NCBI GenBank assembly: GCA_012845835.1
Contig: JABAKD010000028.1
Location: 6,122,796 to 6,186,795 of the forward strand
Length of the DNA stretch: 64,000 nt
Reading direction: 5' to 3'
Source: Undaria pinnatifida
Taxonomy: Eukaryota > Sar > Phaeophyceae > Laminariales > Alariaceae
Under the pieces are notes generated by a model that saw only the letters and a program-made list of their open reading frames with translations, was not told where the DNA came from and ran no database searches. Positions 1 through 11,600 of the stretch are shown here, one piece after another (the first letter of the stretch is position 1; every line of letters starts with the position of its first letter). The position numbers were made by a program, and so were the translations under genes.

Positions 1-66
1 TGGCCACTGCTGTAGTGGCCACACGCTGGCCACACGCTAGGCTATCCTAAAAACGACGACAGAGTA

Positions 67-290
67 GTGGTCCTCCTGCAGTGGCGGTATGTGCACTATA
101 GAGAAATACGAGAACTAAAGCGGCAACCGGCATTGCTCAACTGGCACTATAGCGGCAATCGGCACTACTCCGAATACTGCCGCTACTGGTTGTTTCCATC
201 TGTGTCAAGCGGTTTTACAGGCACTAGAGAGGGTAACCGGCACTACCTAACCGGCACTATAGAGGGATCTTTACTGCACGTGAGACCCCA
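67..290 (+). repeat. GGCACTA-word interspersed repeat, copy 1
   Basis: About 220 bp beginning near GTGGCGGTATGTGC and ending TTTACTG. The word GGCACTA recurs with short variable spacers. The same order of words and spacers occurs at 3141-3340 and 30868-31056. Likely a non-autonomous mobile element; the ends are approximate. It lies 3' of CSN2. Confidence 0.65.
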
Positions 291-723
291 AGAACAGCGA
301 AAAATCACTCCCGAAAACGACACACCGCTGTTACACCGGGATGGCCCATCCATCACGCGCCCTCGATCAGGGCAACGTCGATCGACCCCATACCTCCCCC
401 GCGGAGCACTCACAGCAGTAACCGGACACACCCCAATCCACCCTCTCTCATGCACAAATACGCATAGCGAATGAAAGCACCTTCCTGCCTCCTTTCCGCC
501 CTCTCCCGCGCTACGGTAGACCCCCCCCCCCCGTCTGCCTCCCCCACTCAACCCCCCCCTCCCCCTCGTACACACACGCACAGCAAACAGAGAGCACCCT
601 CCCTCCCTCCCTCCCTTACCCCCTCTCTCACGCTAGATGCCCCCCCCCCCGGGCCTACTCCACTTGACTCCCCCCCGCATCTCCCTAACGGTGGTACTCC
701 TCTATAGCTACCCCCCCCCCCCC

Positions 724-814
724 CTAAAGGCGATGGCATATAGTTAACCTTCGCAGGAAGGGGGGGCGTTCATTGTTCGGAGTGCGTCCGCTCATCGGTC
801 TAAAGCAGTCTCGG
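724..814 (-). pseudogene. Decayed copy of the CSN2 exon 11 3' half
   Basis: On the minus strand this reads ETALDR-stop-ADALRTMNA...AKVNY, parallel to [17 protein letters not shown]...GKVSY in the real exon about 200 bp away. The conserved tryptophan codon is TGA at 794-792. It lies 3' of the real stop codon and cannot add to the protein. It may be part of the 3' UTR. Confidence 0.8.
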
Positions 815-920
815 AAGGGATGCGAGATCAATGGTGAAAAAGCACCAAGTGAGTACGCCCCCCCCCCCCAACAACAACAACAACAACAACCCCCCCTCAA
901 CCCCTCCCTAAAGGCGGTGG

Positions 921-1118
921 TCATCTATAGCTAACCTTCCCAACAACGGAAGCGTTTAGCGTTCGGAGAGCGTCCGTCCATCGCTCCAAAGCAGAGGCTG
1001 TTCGAGCCGACGCCGCCGATTGCCGCGCGATACCCGCGTCGACCACTCTCCCCCCCTCCCGCGCCGCAAACGCTCCAGAGGCGGTGGAAACCTTTCCGCA
1101 CAGAACGACCTGGTTGAC
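921..1118 (-). CDS. CSN2: CSN2 exon 11 (C-terminus and stop)
   Basis: Starts [15 protein letters not shown] after acceptor GCGCAG, so the joined text reads KIDQVNQVV, as in animal CSN2. It ends [20 protein letters not shown] then GKVSYR and a TGA. The middle 25 residues (alanine-rich) are an insertion relative to known CSN2. The 5' half of this exon is repeated twice upstream in the intron and the 3' half once downstream, in decayed form. Confidence 0.9.
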   Translation of the reverse strand, partial: VNQVVLCGKVSTASGAFAAREGGRVVDAGIARQSAASARTASALERWTDALRTLNASVVGKVSYR

Positions 1119-4100
1119 CTGCGCGCGCGTGTGCGGTTCCGCGGCGTTGTCAAGGATTTTCATATTAAGCCTTATTCAGGATTGTCGCTTTTTCAGCTTG
1201 GACCTTGAAGATTTCACGTTTTTTTGGATGCGTTTAATCTGGATTTTCAGGTTTCAGGAGTTGCGTTGTTCGACCGCGATGAAAAACAACTCACGGCCAA
1301 GCCCGACTGATGGGACCCCTCCCCCCCCCCGTCGCGCTGTGAACGCCCCAAAGGCAGTGGAAACCTTTTCGCATGGAACGAAGTGGTTGACCTGTGCGGT
1401 TCCGGGATATTTTCTAGGGTTTTCGTATTCCAGGCATGATTTTTATCAGGATTTTCGCTGTTCAGCATGTTTTTCAGGATTACGATGACGGCGCCGAGGA
1501 AGCAAGCGAAGGGGCCAGATGGACGGGACCCCCTCCACCCCCCGCACGCCACAAACGCTGCAGAGGTGGTGGAAATCTTTGGCACAGATCGACCTGGTTG
1601 GCCAGCGTGAGTGTGGCTCCGGGGGGGGGGAAATCAGGATTCTCGTTTTTTGTTTATACATTTTCTTCAGGACATTTGTTTGTAACATGGTTTTTCAGGA
1701 TTCTCGACTTTCAGGATTTTCGGTTTTCAGCATGGAAGTTCGATGTCGGAGATCATTGTTATGCAGGATTTTTGGTTTTCGGCATGGTTCGCCAGGATTT
1801 TTTTTCTGTTCAGGGATGTTTGTTTCTCAGGATCTTCGGTTTTGCAACATGGTTACTAAGCTCGTTCGAGATTCAGGATCGTTTTTTTTCTAAAGTTTTG
1901 TTTTTAGTGGATTTCCGAATTTTCGATGGAGTTGTTGAAGGGACGGACGGGGCCCGATGAAAGAGCGGAGACTGTCCAAAAAGGTTCAACCTTATTAGCA
2001 CCGCAGTTCCGACATGGGGACAAAACACTTGAAGTAAGACTAGAAAAAAAATAGAGTTGGGAAATATGTTAAAAGTGTTTCAAAGGTTTTGTTTCAAGGG
2101 ACCCAGCGTGAAGCAAGCAAAGCCGACCATGTATTTCCCCAAAAGGGAAGCAGCCAAAGGGGGGTATACCCCCCGGGGGGGTTTCGGGTCGTTTGGGGGT
2201 ACAGAGAGAAAACGGCCGCGGAACGCGCCCGCGCTGGCCTCAGACGGCCTGAAATTCAATTCTGACGCGCTGCCGTCATGACGCCCGCAGCCCATGCCGA
2301 GCATGCACACCGTTTTCTTTTCTTTCTCCGGCGCGGTATTGGGGCAAACGAGGCCGCAACGAAGGAGGGGGCAACCTGGTCCCGCCTTTTGACTAAAACG
2401 TGTGGGGGTATACCCCACAAAATCTACTACGACGGAGATTCATTGTTAGGAGGATGAACGATGAAACACAAAACGGGGGGCAAAAAGGCGTCCGCCTTTG
2501 TTTAATAGCGCTTCCTCACATTTTTTTTCGTTGGTTGGTCTCAACCAGTGTGTACAGAGCTTCAACCGAACCGAACCGAACACAGCCATAGCGTAGGACA
2601 GTTGGCCGGAAAGATGGAGATAGATGGTTTCCTTCTTCGTGAGTGATTTCATCCTGTTGACAGTAGATCTCCGCAATAATTGTATCCTATACCCCTGTCT
2701 GACTGCATTTGTCCCCCATTTGACAGAAAACGGTACCCCCTCATGACCGATTATGACGCCTTCGAAAGCCACCGTAGCAGGCCCGGACGCACGTCGCCGC
2801 CCAACGGCCCGAATAGACCACGGGCGGAACATCCAGCAGTAGCGAGTAGCTTCGATCGTTTGTCTCAGAAATTACGAAATTACGGTGAACAGGAAACAAA
2901 CATAATAAAACAAGTCTTGAATGTGAACGAACACGAACTAAAATATACAAACGGCGATATATTTGCTTCTTGCGAAATGCGATTTTTTGTCGGAGAACCA
3001 GTTCGAACAAAGAATCCTGCTATTAAGACGAGCAGGGCCATACGTGCCAACACAAACGAATGGAACAAAAAGGAGAAACAAACAGAAACAGAGGCCGCAA
3101 GCAGCACCCCTCGCATATATACCAGATATTCTGTGCTGGTCCCTCAGTAGTGCCGGTATGTGCCAGCCGTACATTCCGCCTTTATTCCCTTCCCTTTTTT
3201 ATAGCCATTTTACAGCCACATCCGGCATTGCTCCCAATACTTCCAGCACTACTGATTGTTGTGTACATTCATTTGTGGCAGGCGACGTCACAGGCACTGT
3301 AGCGGGCAACCCGCACTAGAGGGGGACATGTACTGCCTACTGCTGCTGTAGTAGAACTTGCCTTGTTATGTCATGGCCTTTGTATCATTTCATGCCGGAT
3401 CAGATAACCTTTGTAGCATTCTCGGTGATGGATAAAAGGATGCCATTCCTCTGATCTTCGACAAGTACGGGCACAGGCTTGCTATGCCGTTGGTTATCAT
3501 TGACTTCGTCGTGAATGCTTCGATGTGCGCGTGTTCCCTCCGGCCCATAGCCCCGAGCACAGCACGCCGGTGGACAGCGGCAGGCGGGTAGGGCAGTACC
3601 CGCTCACGTATGGCCCTACTCGTCTCAAGAGCAGATTCTTTGTTAGAACTGGTTCTCCAACAAAAAATCACATTTCGCAAGAAGCAAGTATGTTCGCCGT
3701 TTGCATTTATTCGTGTTCATTCATACATATTCAAGATTTTGTTTTGTTTAGATTGTGTTTCCTGTTCACCGTAGTTTCGTAATTTCTTAGACAAACGATC
3801 GAAGCTACTCGCTACTGCTGGATGCTCCGCTCTTGGTCTATTCCGGCCGTTGGGCGGGGACGTGCGTTCGGGCTTGCTAGACTGGCTTTCGAAGGCGTCA
3901 TAATCGGTCATGCGGGGGTGCAGTTCTCGGACAAATGGGGAACAATTGCGGTCAAAACCGGGTGCAAGATACATTTAGTAGATTTTGTGGGGTATACCCC
4001 CCACGTTTCAGTCAAAAGGGAGGAATAGGATGCCCCCTCCTTCGCCGCGGCCCCGTTTGCCCCAATACCGTGCCCGAAAAACAAAAACAAAGGGCTGCAG

Positions 4101-6850
4101 GTGTCATGCCAGCGCGTCGGAATCAAATTTTAGGCCGTTTGGGGCAAGCGCAGGCACGTTCCGCACCCGTGTTTTCTCTGTACCCCCCAATGAGCCAAAA
4201 AAAAACGGGGGTATACCCCCCTTTGACCATTTCTCATTTAAAAAACCCAAGGCATACAACATGTTTTCTTCGACCATGCTCCGTCCACGCTATTACTGAC
4301 CGTACGATTGATCCATATACATATCTACCTACCAACCGCACCGGTCACCGGACACCTGATCAAATTTTGCCGTCCGCCGCCCCACCGAGGATGACACTGT
4401 ACTTCCCTTTTTACCGATCGCACCATCCATCAACCGATGTCTGTACCGACCGCACACCTGATCTATGCTGCGTTCACGCACGCTACTACCGACCGCACAC
4501 CTGACACACGCTGCGTTTACGCTATTACCGACCGCACAATTGATCAAGCTGATGGCTGCCGACCGCACACCTGATCTATGCTGCGTTCACGCTGCTACAG
4601 ACCGCACACCTGATACACGCTGCGATAACGCTATTACCGAACGCACACCTGCTACACGCTGCGTTTACGATATTACCGACCGCACAATGGATCAACTGAT
4701 GTCTCCACCGACCGCAAACCTGATCTATCCCGCGTTCACGCTATTACCGACCGCACACCTGACACATGCTGCGTTCACGCTATTACCGACCGCACATCTG
4801 ATGCACGATGCGGTTACGATCTTACCGACCGCACAATCGATCAACCAATGTCTCCACCGACCGCACACCTGATCTATGCTGCGTTCACGCTATTACCGAC
4901 GGTACACCTGATACATGCTGCTTTTACGCTACTACCGACCGCACAATTAATTAACCGACGTTTCTGCCGACCGCACACCTGATCAATCTTGCCGTCGACC
5001 TTTCCATCGAGGATGAGGGACACCAGCAGGTCTTCTACGTCTTTGAGCGGGATCCCGTTCAGCTCTGAGGCGAGGTAGGGCAGTTTCACCCGAGTGTACG
5101 GAGCGATGGCCTTCAACAGCACCTTCAAAACGGAGGGAGCCGGTCACATATTGCATTATACGTACACCGGCCCGGAAAGAAGAAAGAAAAAAAAAAAAAA
5201 GCTAAGCCAAAGCACATGAACAAAAAAACAGAGGGAGTCAGCCACATATTGTGTTCTACGTATGCCGGAGATAAGGTAAACAAATGAATAAATAAGCAAA
5301 AACACACACACAAAGAAAAAAAGACAGGAAAAGAAACGAGAGCACAAACGATCAGCAAAAACCATAAATAAAGTGAAGAAAAAAAAATACCAACAAGAAA
5401 AGAACAAACGACGGCCGCACAACACATTACAAGTATACAGCGGCCGCAAGCACCAAAAACGCAAGAAGAACAAAAATGAAGACAAAAATGCTATACAAAA
5501 GACGCCGGCAAAAATTCCGACGACCGCCTACGATGGACACTCAAATTTCTGAAGAAAGGGGAGGGCCAGGGTGTAGACAGGTGGGCAAGAAGCATACCTG
5601 TGTGCGCATCGTCCGCAAGATGTCGTCCATGTAGAGTTTGATGAACGGGTCTCCCATGAAGGAGGCATGATGTGTCTTAAGGATGCGCTCGAAGTCCTGT
5701 TTCGACGCAGGGTTTCCGGTTACGCGTTGCGTGGGGGGCGAGGGGATAACTCGATCGATGTCCCCGGGGGGGGGGGGGGGTACTCACTTGTTGCTTGCCT
5801 TGGTTATTCAACAATTGACCACGTATCTCTTTCGAGGCGGAGCACCGTTCCTGCTACTAGTAGAGACGCCTTCAAAATTAGGCGCTCATTACGGTTCTTC
5901 CATATACTGCATATACATATATATTCTTATATCATCTCCTTCCTATTTGGCCGTCTGCGGCGTCCATCTATCTCCAAGGATGGCGATCGTTTTCTCGGTA
6001 CCATCTAATGCACCAAACTTCGCTCATGGCACACCCGTCTATTTTCGTCGTCTCCTCCTCCAACACATTGAGTTCCTCCTGGCACAGTTCACATTTTTCC
6101 ACTGTGTGGGTTTTACTCTCGCTTGCGTTGCCACAAGGGCACTTCTGTGCGCCTTTTTCCTCCTCCTGCCGACTACTGGTTTATCTCTTTCTCCTTTCTG
6201 GCAGGTCCAGGTCCCCTACACGAAAGCGCAGCTCCAGCGCTTTCGCATAGTCCATTGGGCGGGCGGGAGGGGGCGTATATACGCTTCATGCGGGATGAGA
6301 TGTTTTCGTTGTAATTTGGTTCACACGCTAGTCCATTATAATTTCGTTTTCAAAACCTTGCGCGACGTACTCGAGCTACAGCCATGAGCATCTCAAAGTG
6401 AAACAAAAAAGAAAGTCGTCACGACGACCTCACCACCAGCCCCGTCCCACCTGTATAGCCCTAAGATTACGGCTATGCATGAAATGAGCGTGCCCCCCCC
6501 CCACCCCACCCAAGCCCCCCCCCCTTATTCCTCCCCCCTACCCCACGTGTTCTGTCCCAACACCGTAGGGGATGCGAGGGTCTATGGCCATCCGACTACG
6601 GCTATGCCAAACATGAGTACAACTCCTTCCCCCCCCCCCCCCCCCTTCCTCCCCAGCCCCCCCCCCCCCCCGCTATTGATGCACGCCTCCGATTACCTTA
6701 ATCTGTTTGTTTCTGAATGCGACGACCAGGTTGGTCATCGCCACGATCTCTGGGTCCTGTTTGTAAGGTTTTGCCTCCTGGCTGTCAAATGGGTCAATCT
6801 TAGATTCGTGCAGGATTGACGCCATTACCAGATACTTGAGGACCTGGGGG

Positions 6851-6886
<36 letters not shown>

Positions 6887-8618
6887 CGATAGAGATGACG
6901 GAAACAGCGGCGATTAGAAGGTGGCGTGTTTTTTTTTCAAGAGAAGTAACGGCAGCCGTCGACGTACAGTCACCATACCGACTTTTTTACCACCATTCGT
7001 CGGCAAGAAAAGCACGCGGCTGGTTCTTATGTTGTGTTGTCACAATAGGACAAGAGAGAAGGAGGGCGACAGAAGGCTGAGAACGGCAGACAATGAGACA
7101 GAGCGGATGAGAGATAGGAGAGGCGAGGAGAGGTGGAGAGACAGACATACAGAAAAAATATAGAGAGCGACAGACAGGCTGACAGACAGACAGACCGACA
7201 ATCAGACAGACATGCCGACATGGAGACAAAGGCGAAGACACTGAACGACGCAGAAGGAGAGAAAAACACCAGTACACCAGCCCACACAGTTCGTAAGGAC
7301 GTCTTGCATGCGGCAGCGGCCTCGTGCCACACGGTGTTGTGGGTCCTGTACGTGTCGACACAGACAATAAGCACACCGCAACACATTCCAAACTTCCTAC
7401 CAACCCCAACCCCATCTATCATCCCCACCCCACCCCATCCCACACCATACCATACCACATCAACCCCATCTATCATCCCCACCCCACCCCATCCCACACC
7501 ATACAACCCCATCTATCATCCCCACCCCACCCCATCCCACACCATACCACACCACATCACGCCACACCACCCCATCCCACCCCATCCCACCCCTCCACAC
7601 CACCGCCGCAATTCCTACCCTATCGTATACAGTACCAGAACACATTACTGGCGCTATTTCCGGTGCACCATACCTGCAATCTTTCCGGGTCCCCCGCCTC
7701 GTCGTAATTCTTAAAGCTCTGAAAAAATGCCGTGCAGGCTTGGTCCCATTCCCGCTCCTAAAACAAAATGGCGACAGCGGCAGCCCAGTGAACAAGGGTT
7801 CAGGAGTGAGGGAAGGCGACGCGTGCGGCCCGAGGGGAGGGGGTTCAAGGAAGGGGAAAGTTGGATTGCGGGAGGGGCACAGAGGAGAGGGAGGTTGAGG
7901 GGGGGAGGGGCAGGGGGGAACAACAGCAACACTTGAAGGGTGATTCATGATTGGCCATTGTTGATGTGCCATCGCGATTGCTGGTCGCTGATTGAACATG
8001 CCTGCATGTGCATTTTCCCGCCGCACTCCAGGATGGTGGCCAACGTTCGTGGATGTGGCACAGCCGACGTGATCCTCTGAGCTCGCTCATACACCTCCCT
8101 GATCGGTGAAAGAGCGAGCGGGGAGGGGGAGGGGGGCAAGAGAAAGGAGGATGGGGTAGGCGGGGGGGGGAGGGGGGGGGCGAGAGAGGAGGGAGGGAGG
8201 GAGGGAGGGCCATTTTTTAACACAAAATATTCTGGACCGTGCGCGGGCGACCCACGGAGGTGCTCGTCGTTGATCGCTTGGAGTCCAAACAGCAGTAACG
8301 GCGCCGACAACGGCAAGAAATTAACGACGAACAAAAAACCACTAGCCCAACACGTTCTACACTTCCAACATCAATCAAGAACGAAGACAGCACACCTCTA
8401 CCGCGACATTAGCATCAGCATCGACAACAACAACACCAACACCTCCCGCAAGCCCCAACACTCCCGCCCCTGGCCGCAACCACCCTCATCCCCACAACCT
8501 CACACCACCATAACATCCTCCACACCCCACAACATCCCCCACCTGTACCACTCCTAACATAACAATCACCCCCCCGAGGGCATACGGTCTTACGACTACG
8601 GCTGTGCATGACATGAGT

Positions 8619-8653
<35 letters not shown>

Positions 8654-11600
8654 ACCACCACCACCACCAGCCGTATTACTCCTGGTTCTTGTCCCCTCCC
8701 CACCTCCCCACCCCAATCTATAGGACAACCACCACCATCATCACAATCGCTCCCCCCTGACCACCACCACCCACAGCATCACTCCAGTTTCGTGTTGCCC
8801 TTCAACCCCTACCACCCGACCCCGACCCCGGCACTGCTCTTAAGGAATGCCACTGCTGTCAATGGTCTTAAGACTACGGCTACGTATGAAATGAGTATAC
8901 CCCGCTACCCTTCCCCCACGCCCCTTAGTACTTTCACCGCCACCACTACAACCACCCCCACCCCCCCCCCCGCCGCCACCACCAATACAATCACCTCCAC
9001 CACCACCACCCGTCACCTGAGCTTCTTCTTGTCTCTCTGCCTGGAGTGCATCAAAATCTGCAACGCAAAAATGTCGAGCAGCTGAGTCCCCCTCTTCACC
9101 GCGTTGCTCCCGTCCTCATCCCCGTTCCCGTCATTTCGACACGCCCTTTATGAAACCCACAGCCACAGAGAATAAAAATATAAAAAAAAAAGAGCGCAAC
9201 CCGGGAGACGGGGACAACGACAGCTCATTAATGTGAGTGCGAGTTTTTTTTGCACGTCCAAAAAAAAAAGGTAGGGAACCCCATTCGAGGATGGCTACGC
9301 CGTTTTGTACTGGATTAAACACCTCATTTCCGGGGATTTATGGACGAGCGAGCAAAAAACAAGCTGAAAAATGGGAACGCTGAACCTTATGCGCGAAAAC
9401 AAAAAACGAAGACCCGTATCGGGGGGGGGGGGAAGGGACGACACTTGTGACCGCAAACAGCTTGTCTAGAAAGAAGGTCGGCGAAGGTAAAAACACTCTC
9501 AACTACGAGGTGAGCTGGAAATAAAAAAGTGACAAATGATTAAAAGAAAAAAGGAACGAACGAACGAACGAACGAACGAACGAACGAACGAACGAACGAA
9601 CGAACGAACGAACGAACGAACGAACGAACGAACGAACGAACGAACGAACGAACGAACGAACGAACGAACGAACGAACGAACGAACGAACGAACGAACGAA
9701 CGAACAAACGAACGAACGACGCCAACTATGGGACGGTCGTCCCGCAGCAAGTAAATCTCTTTTATCTGAAGGGAGGTGTGGAGACATTCCGAGGTGGGTT
9801 TGTACGCTTGACCACACGCTCGAGGGTCAGCAGCGAGGACAACCTCAGAGTGCCCCGACGAGCCAGGATGGCCTTGAAGGAATATATTGCCAATGAGGCG
9901 GTACAATCTAGGGGGCAGGACCTGGTATCCACACTCCTTGCATTCTGATTCGGAGAACAACTTCGACGTTGTTACGCCCCAACCAGGCGGCGGCCAATGC
10001 CGCAATCGTCGTTTTCGTTGATTTTTTTTTTTCCTCAAAAAGAGTCCCAAACGGTGAAAACTCATGGAGCACATTCCTTCACGATTGAGCACTGTGGCCA
10101 ATGAGGCAAGCACCAGGAGGGTTTGCAGAAGGCGTTTTGGAACGGGAAGCTGGGAGGGGAGAGGGGGGGTAGAGAAACACAGAAGGAAGAAAGAAGAAAT
10201 ACACGACATGAAAACTCCGAAATAGCGCATACAATAATAAAAAATAAAAAATAAAACCCGAGAAAAAGCAGGGCTTTCGTCGGTAACGGCTTTTTGGACG
10301 GACACAGGCGGGACGGTACTGCCATACGGCGGATTTTTTTTGGCGGTAGGCGGCTTCTCGCTTTATGGCGGTAACGACTTTGACGGAAGCGGTAAAACCA
10401 AAATATGGCGGTGTTTTTTCGGCGGTAATGCAACACGGCGGTAATTTTTCGGCGGTAACGACTTTGACGGAAGCGGTAAAACCAAAATATGGCGGCGTTT
10501 TTTCGGCGGTAATGCAACACGGCGGTAATTTTTCGGCAGTATTTCATTTTGTTTTCGGCGGTAACGACTTTGGCGGAGGCCGTAAACCCAAAATTTGGCG
10601 GTATTTCTTCGGCGGTAATGCAAGACGGCGGTAAATGTTTTCGGCGGTAAGCATTTTTTTCGTTTTTTCGGCGGTAACGTAAGCCTAAACTCAAAAGTTG
10701 GCGGCAATGGCGGCGCCCAGCTGAGCTATGAACAAGTTTTTCGTGCCCGAACAAAACCTCTTTCCAGGCTGCTACAGTAGGTACCCCGATTCAAGAGCGG
10801 CCAAATCGGCAAGCCACGCCTAAACTAAAAGCTATATATATTCCCACCACAAACAAGAGCAATGTGTAGTTAAGACCGCTTGTTTGCGCTTGTAACGAGG
10901 CGCTCTTAAATCGGTACGGCTGGGCCCTGGGACCTCTATAGCCAGTACAGTATGTACTGGCTACGTCGTAAGCCAGTACACTGGACCCGACCAGTGCACC
11001 TTGGCGCCGCGACCCCTGCCCCAACTTGGCTGGTGACGGGGGCCCGCCGGAGGCGCCTCCGGAGGGTCCCGCTGGAGGCGCCTTGCCAGCGGCACGTTTT
11101 TCGTGTTTTGGCTTCACTAGAGCTAAAAACGCGTCGTTTTTGGACCATGTTTCGAAAACAATTTGGTGGTAGATTAACTCATGAAGGCGATTCCTATGCA
11201 ATAAAATTTGAGTGGTAAAAAATGGGCGAGACGTGGTCTTTCAACCGGCCAGAAAAAAAACTGCCTGGTACAGTTGTTCCGTGCGCCGTCTTATATCGTG
11301 GTTTTGATTTTTTTTGCTTTGTTTCATAAGGGAACCAGCCATTTCAGAATAGTACTCGTGTTGAGCCAGATTTTCAAGTCCACCAGTGATCCACGCCGGG
11401 ATGGGCAATCATCCCTTCCATCACCAGCTCGTCGCAGAATGGGCACCTACTGAGGAACTGTTGGGCTTCTGCTGTCGCTGAGCGAGAAGCCCTCTCTCAT
11501 GGAGCATCAGCGCCTATATCCACTGCTGCTTGCTTCTCAAGAGTCAGCAAAAGTCACGCTGGGTTGTTTCGATCATCGTCCGATTCAAATCGTGCCCTCC

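Larger units (their letters stand above)
1140..1960. repeat. Degenerate TCAGGATTTTCG minisatellite
   Basis: The words TCAGGATTTTCG and TTTTCAGCATGG recur about every 30-40 bases between and after the exon 11 copies in CSN2 intron 10. Copies are diverged, with no fixed period. The units are T-rich on the plus strand, so A-rich in the CSN2 transcript. Confidence 0.65.
2159..4222. repeat. Large inverted repeat in CSN2 intron 10
   Basis: The left arm (about 2159-3047) and right arm (about 3608-4222) are inverted copies. Markers include TGACCGATTATGACGCCTTC at 2742 against its reverse complement near 3890-3910, and GGAGAACCAGTTC at 2993 against its complement near 3645. Each arm ends outside in the GGGTATACCC element. 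The spacer holds a GGCACTA repeat. The left arm is longer because of the nested insert at 2431-2675. Confidence 0.8.

Noticed and set aside
4345..4985. CRISPR-like regular repeats
   Set aside because: Eukaryotic intron context, no unique spacers, and the units are derived from an exon edge. None of the other arrays has CRISPR structure either.
9499..9817. Long frames of SFVRSFVR / NERTNERT type
   Set aside because: Translation of the (CGAA)n microsatellite on both strands.
11396..11520. Small minus-strand frame with CPFCDELV...H...H
   Set aside because: Zinc-knuckle-like spacing, but under 40 codons between stops with no neighbouring coding sequence.
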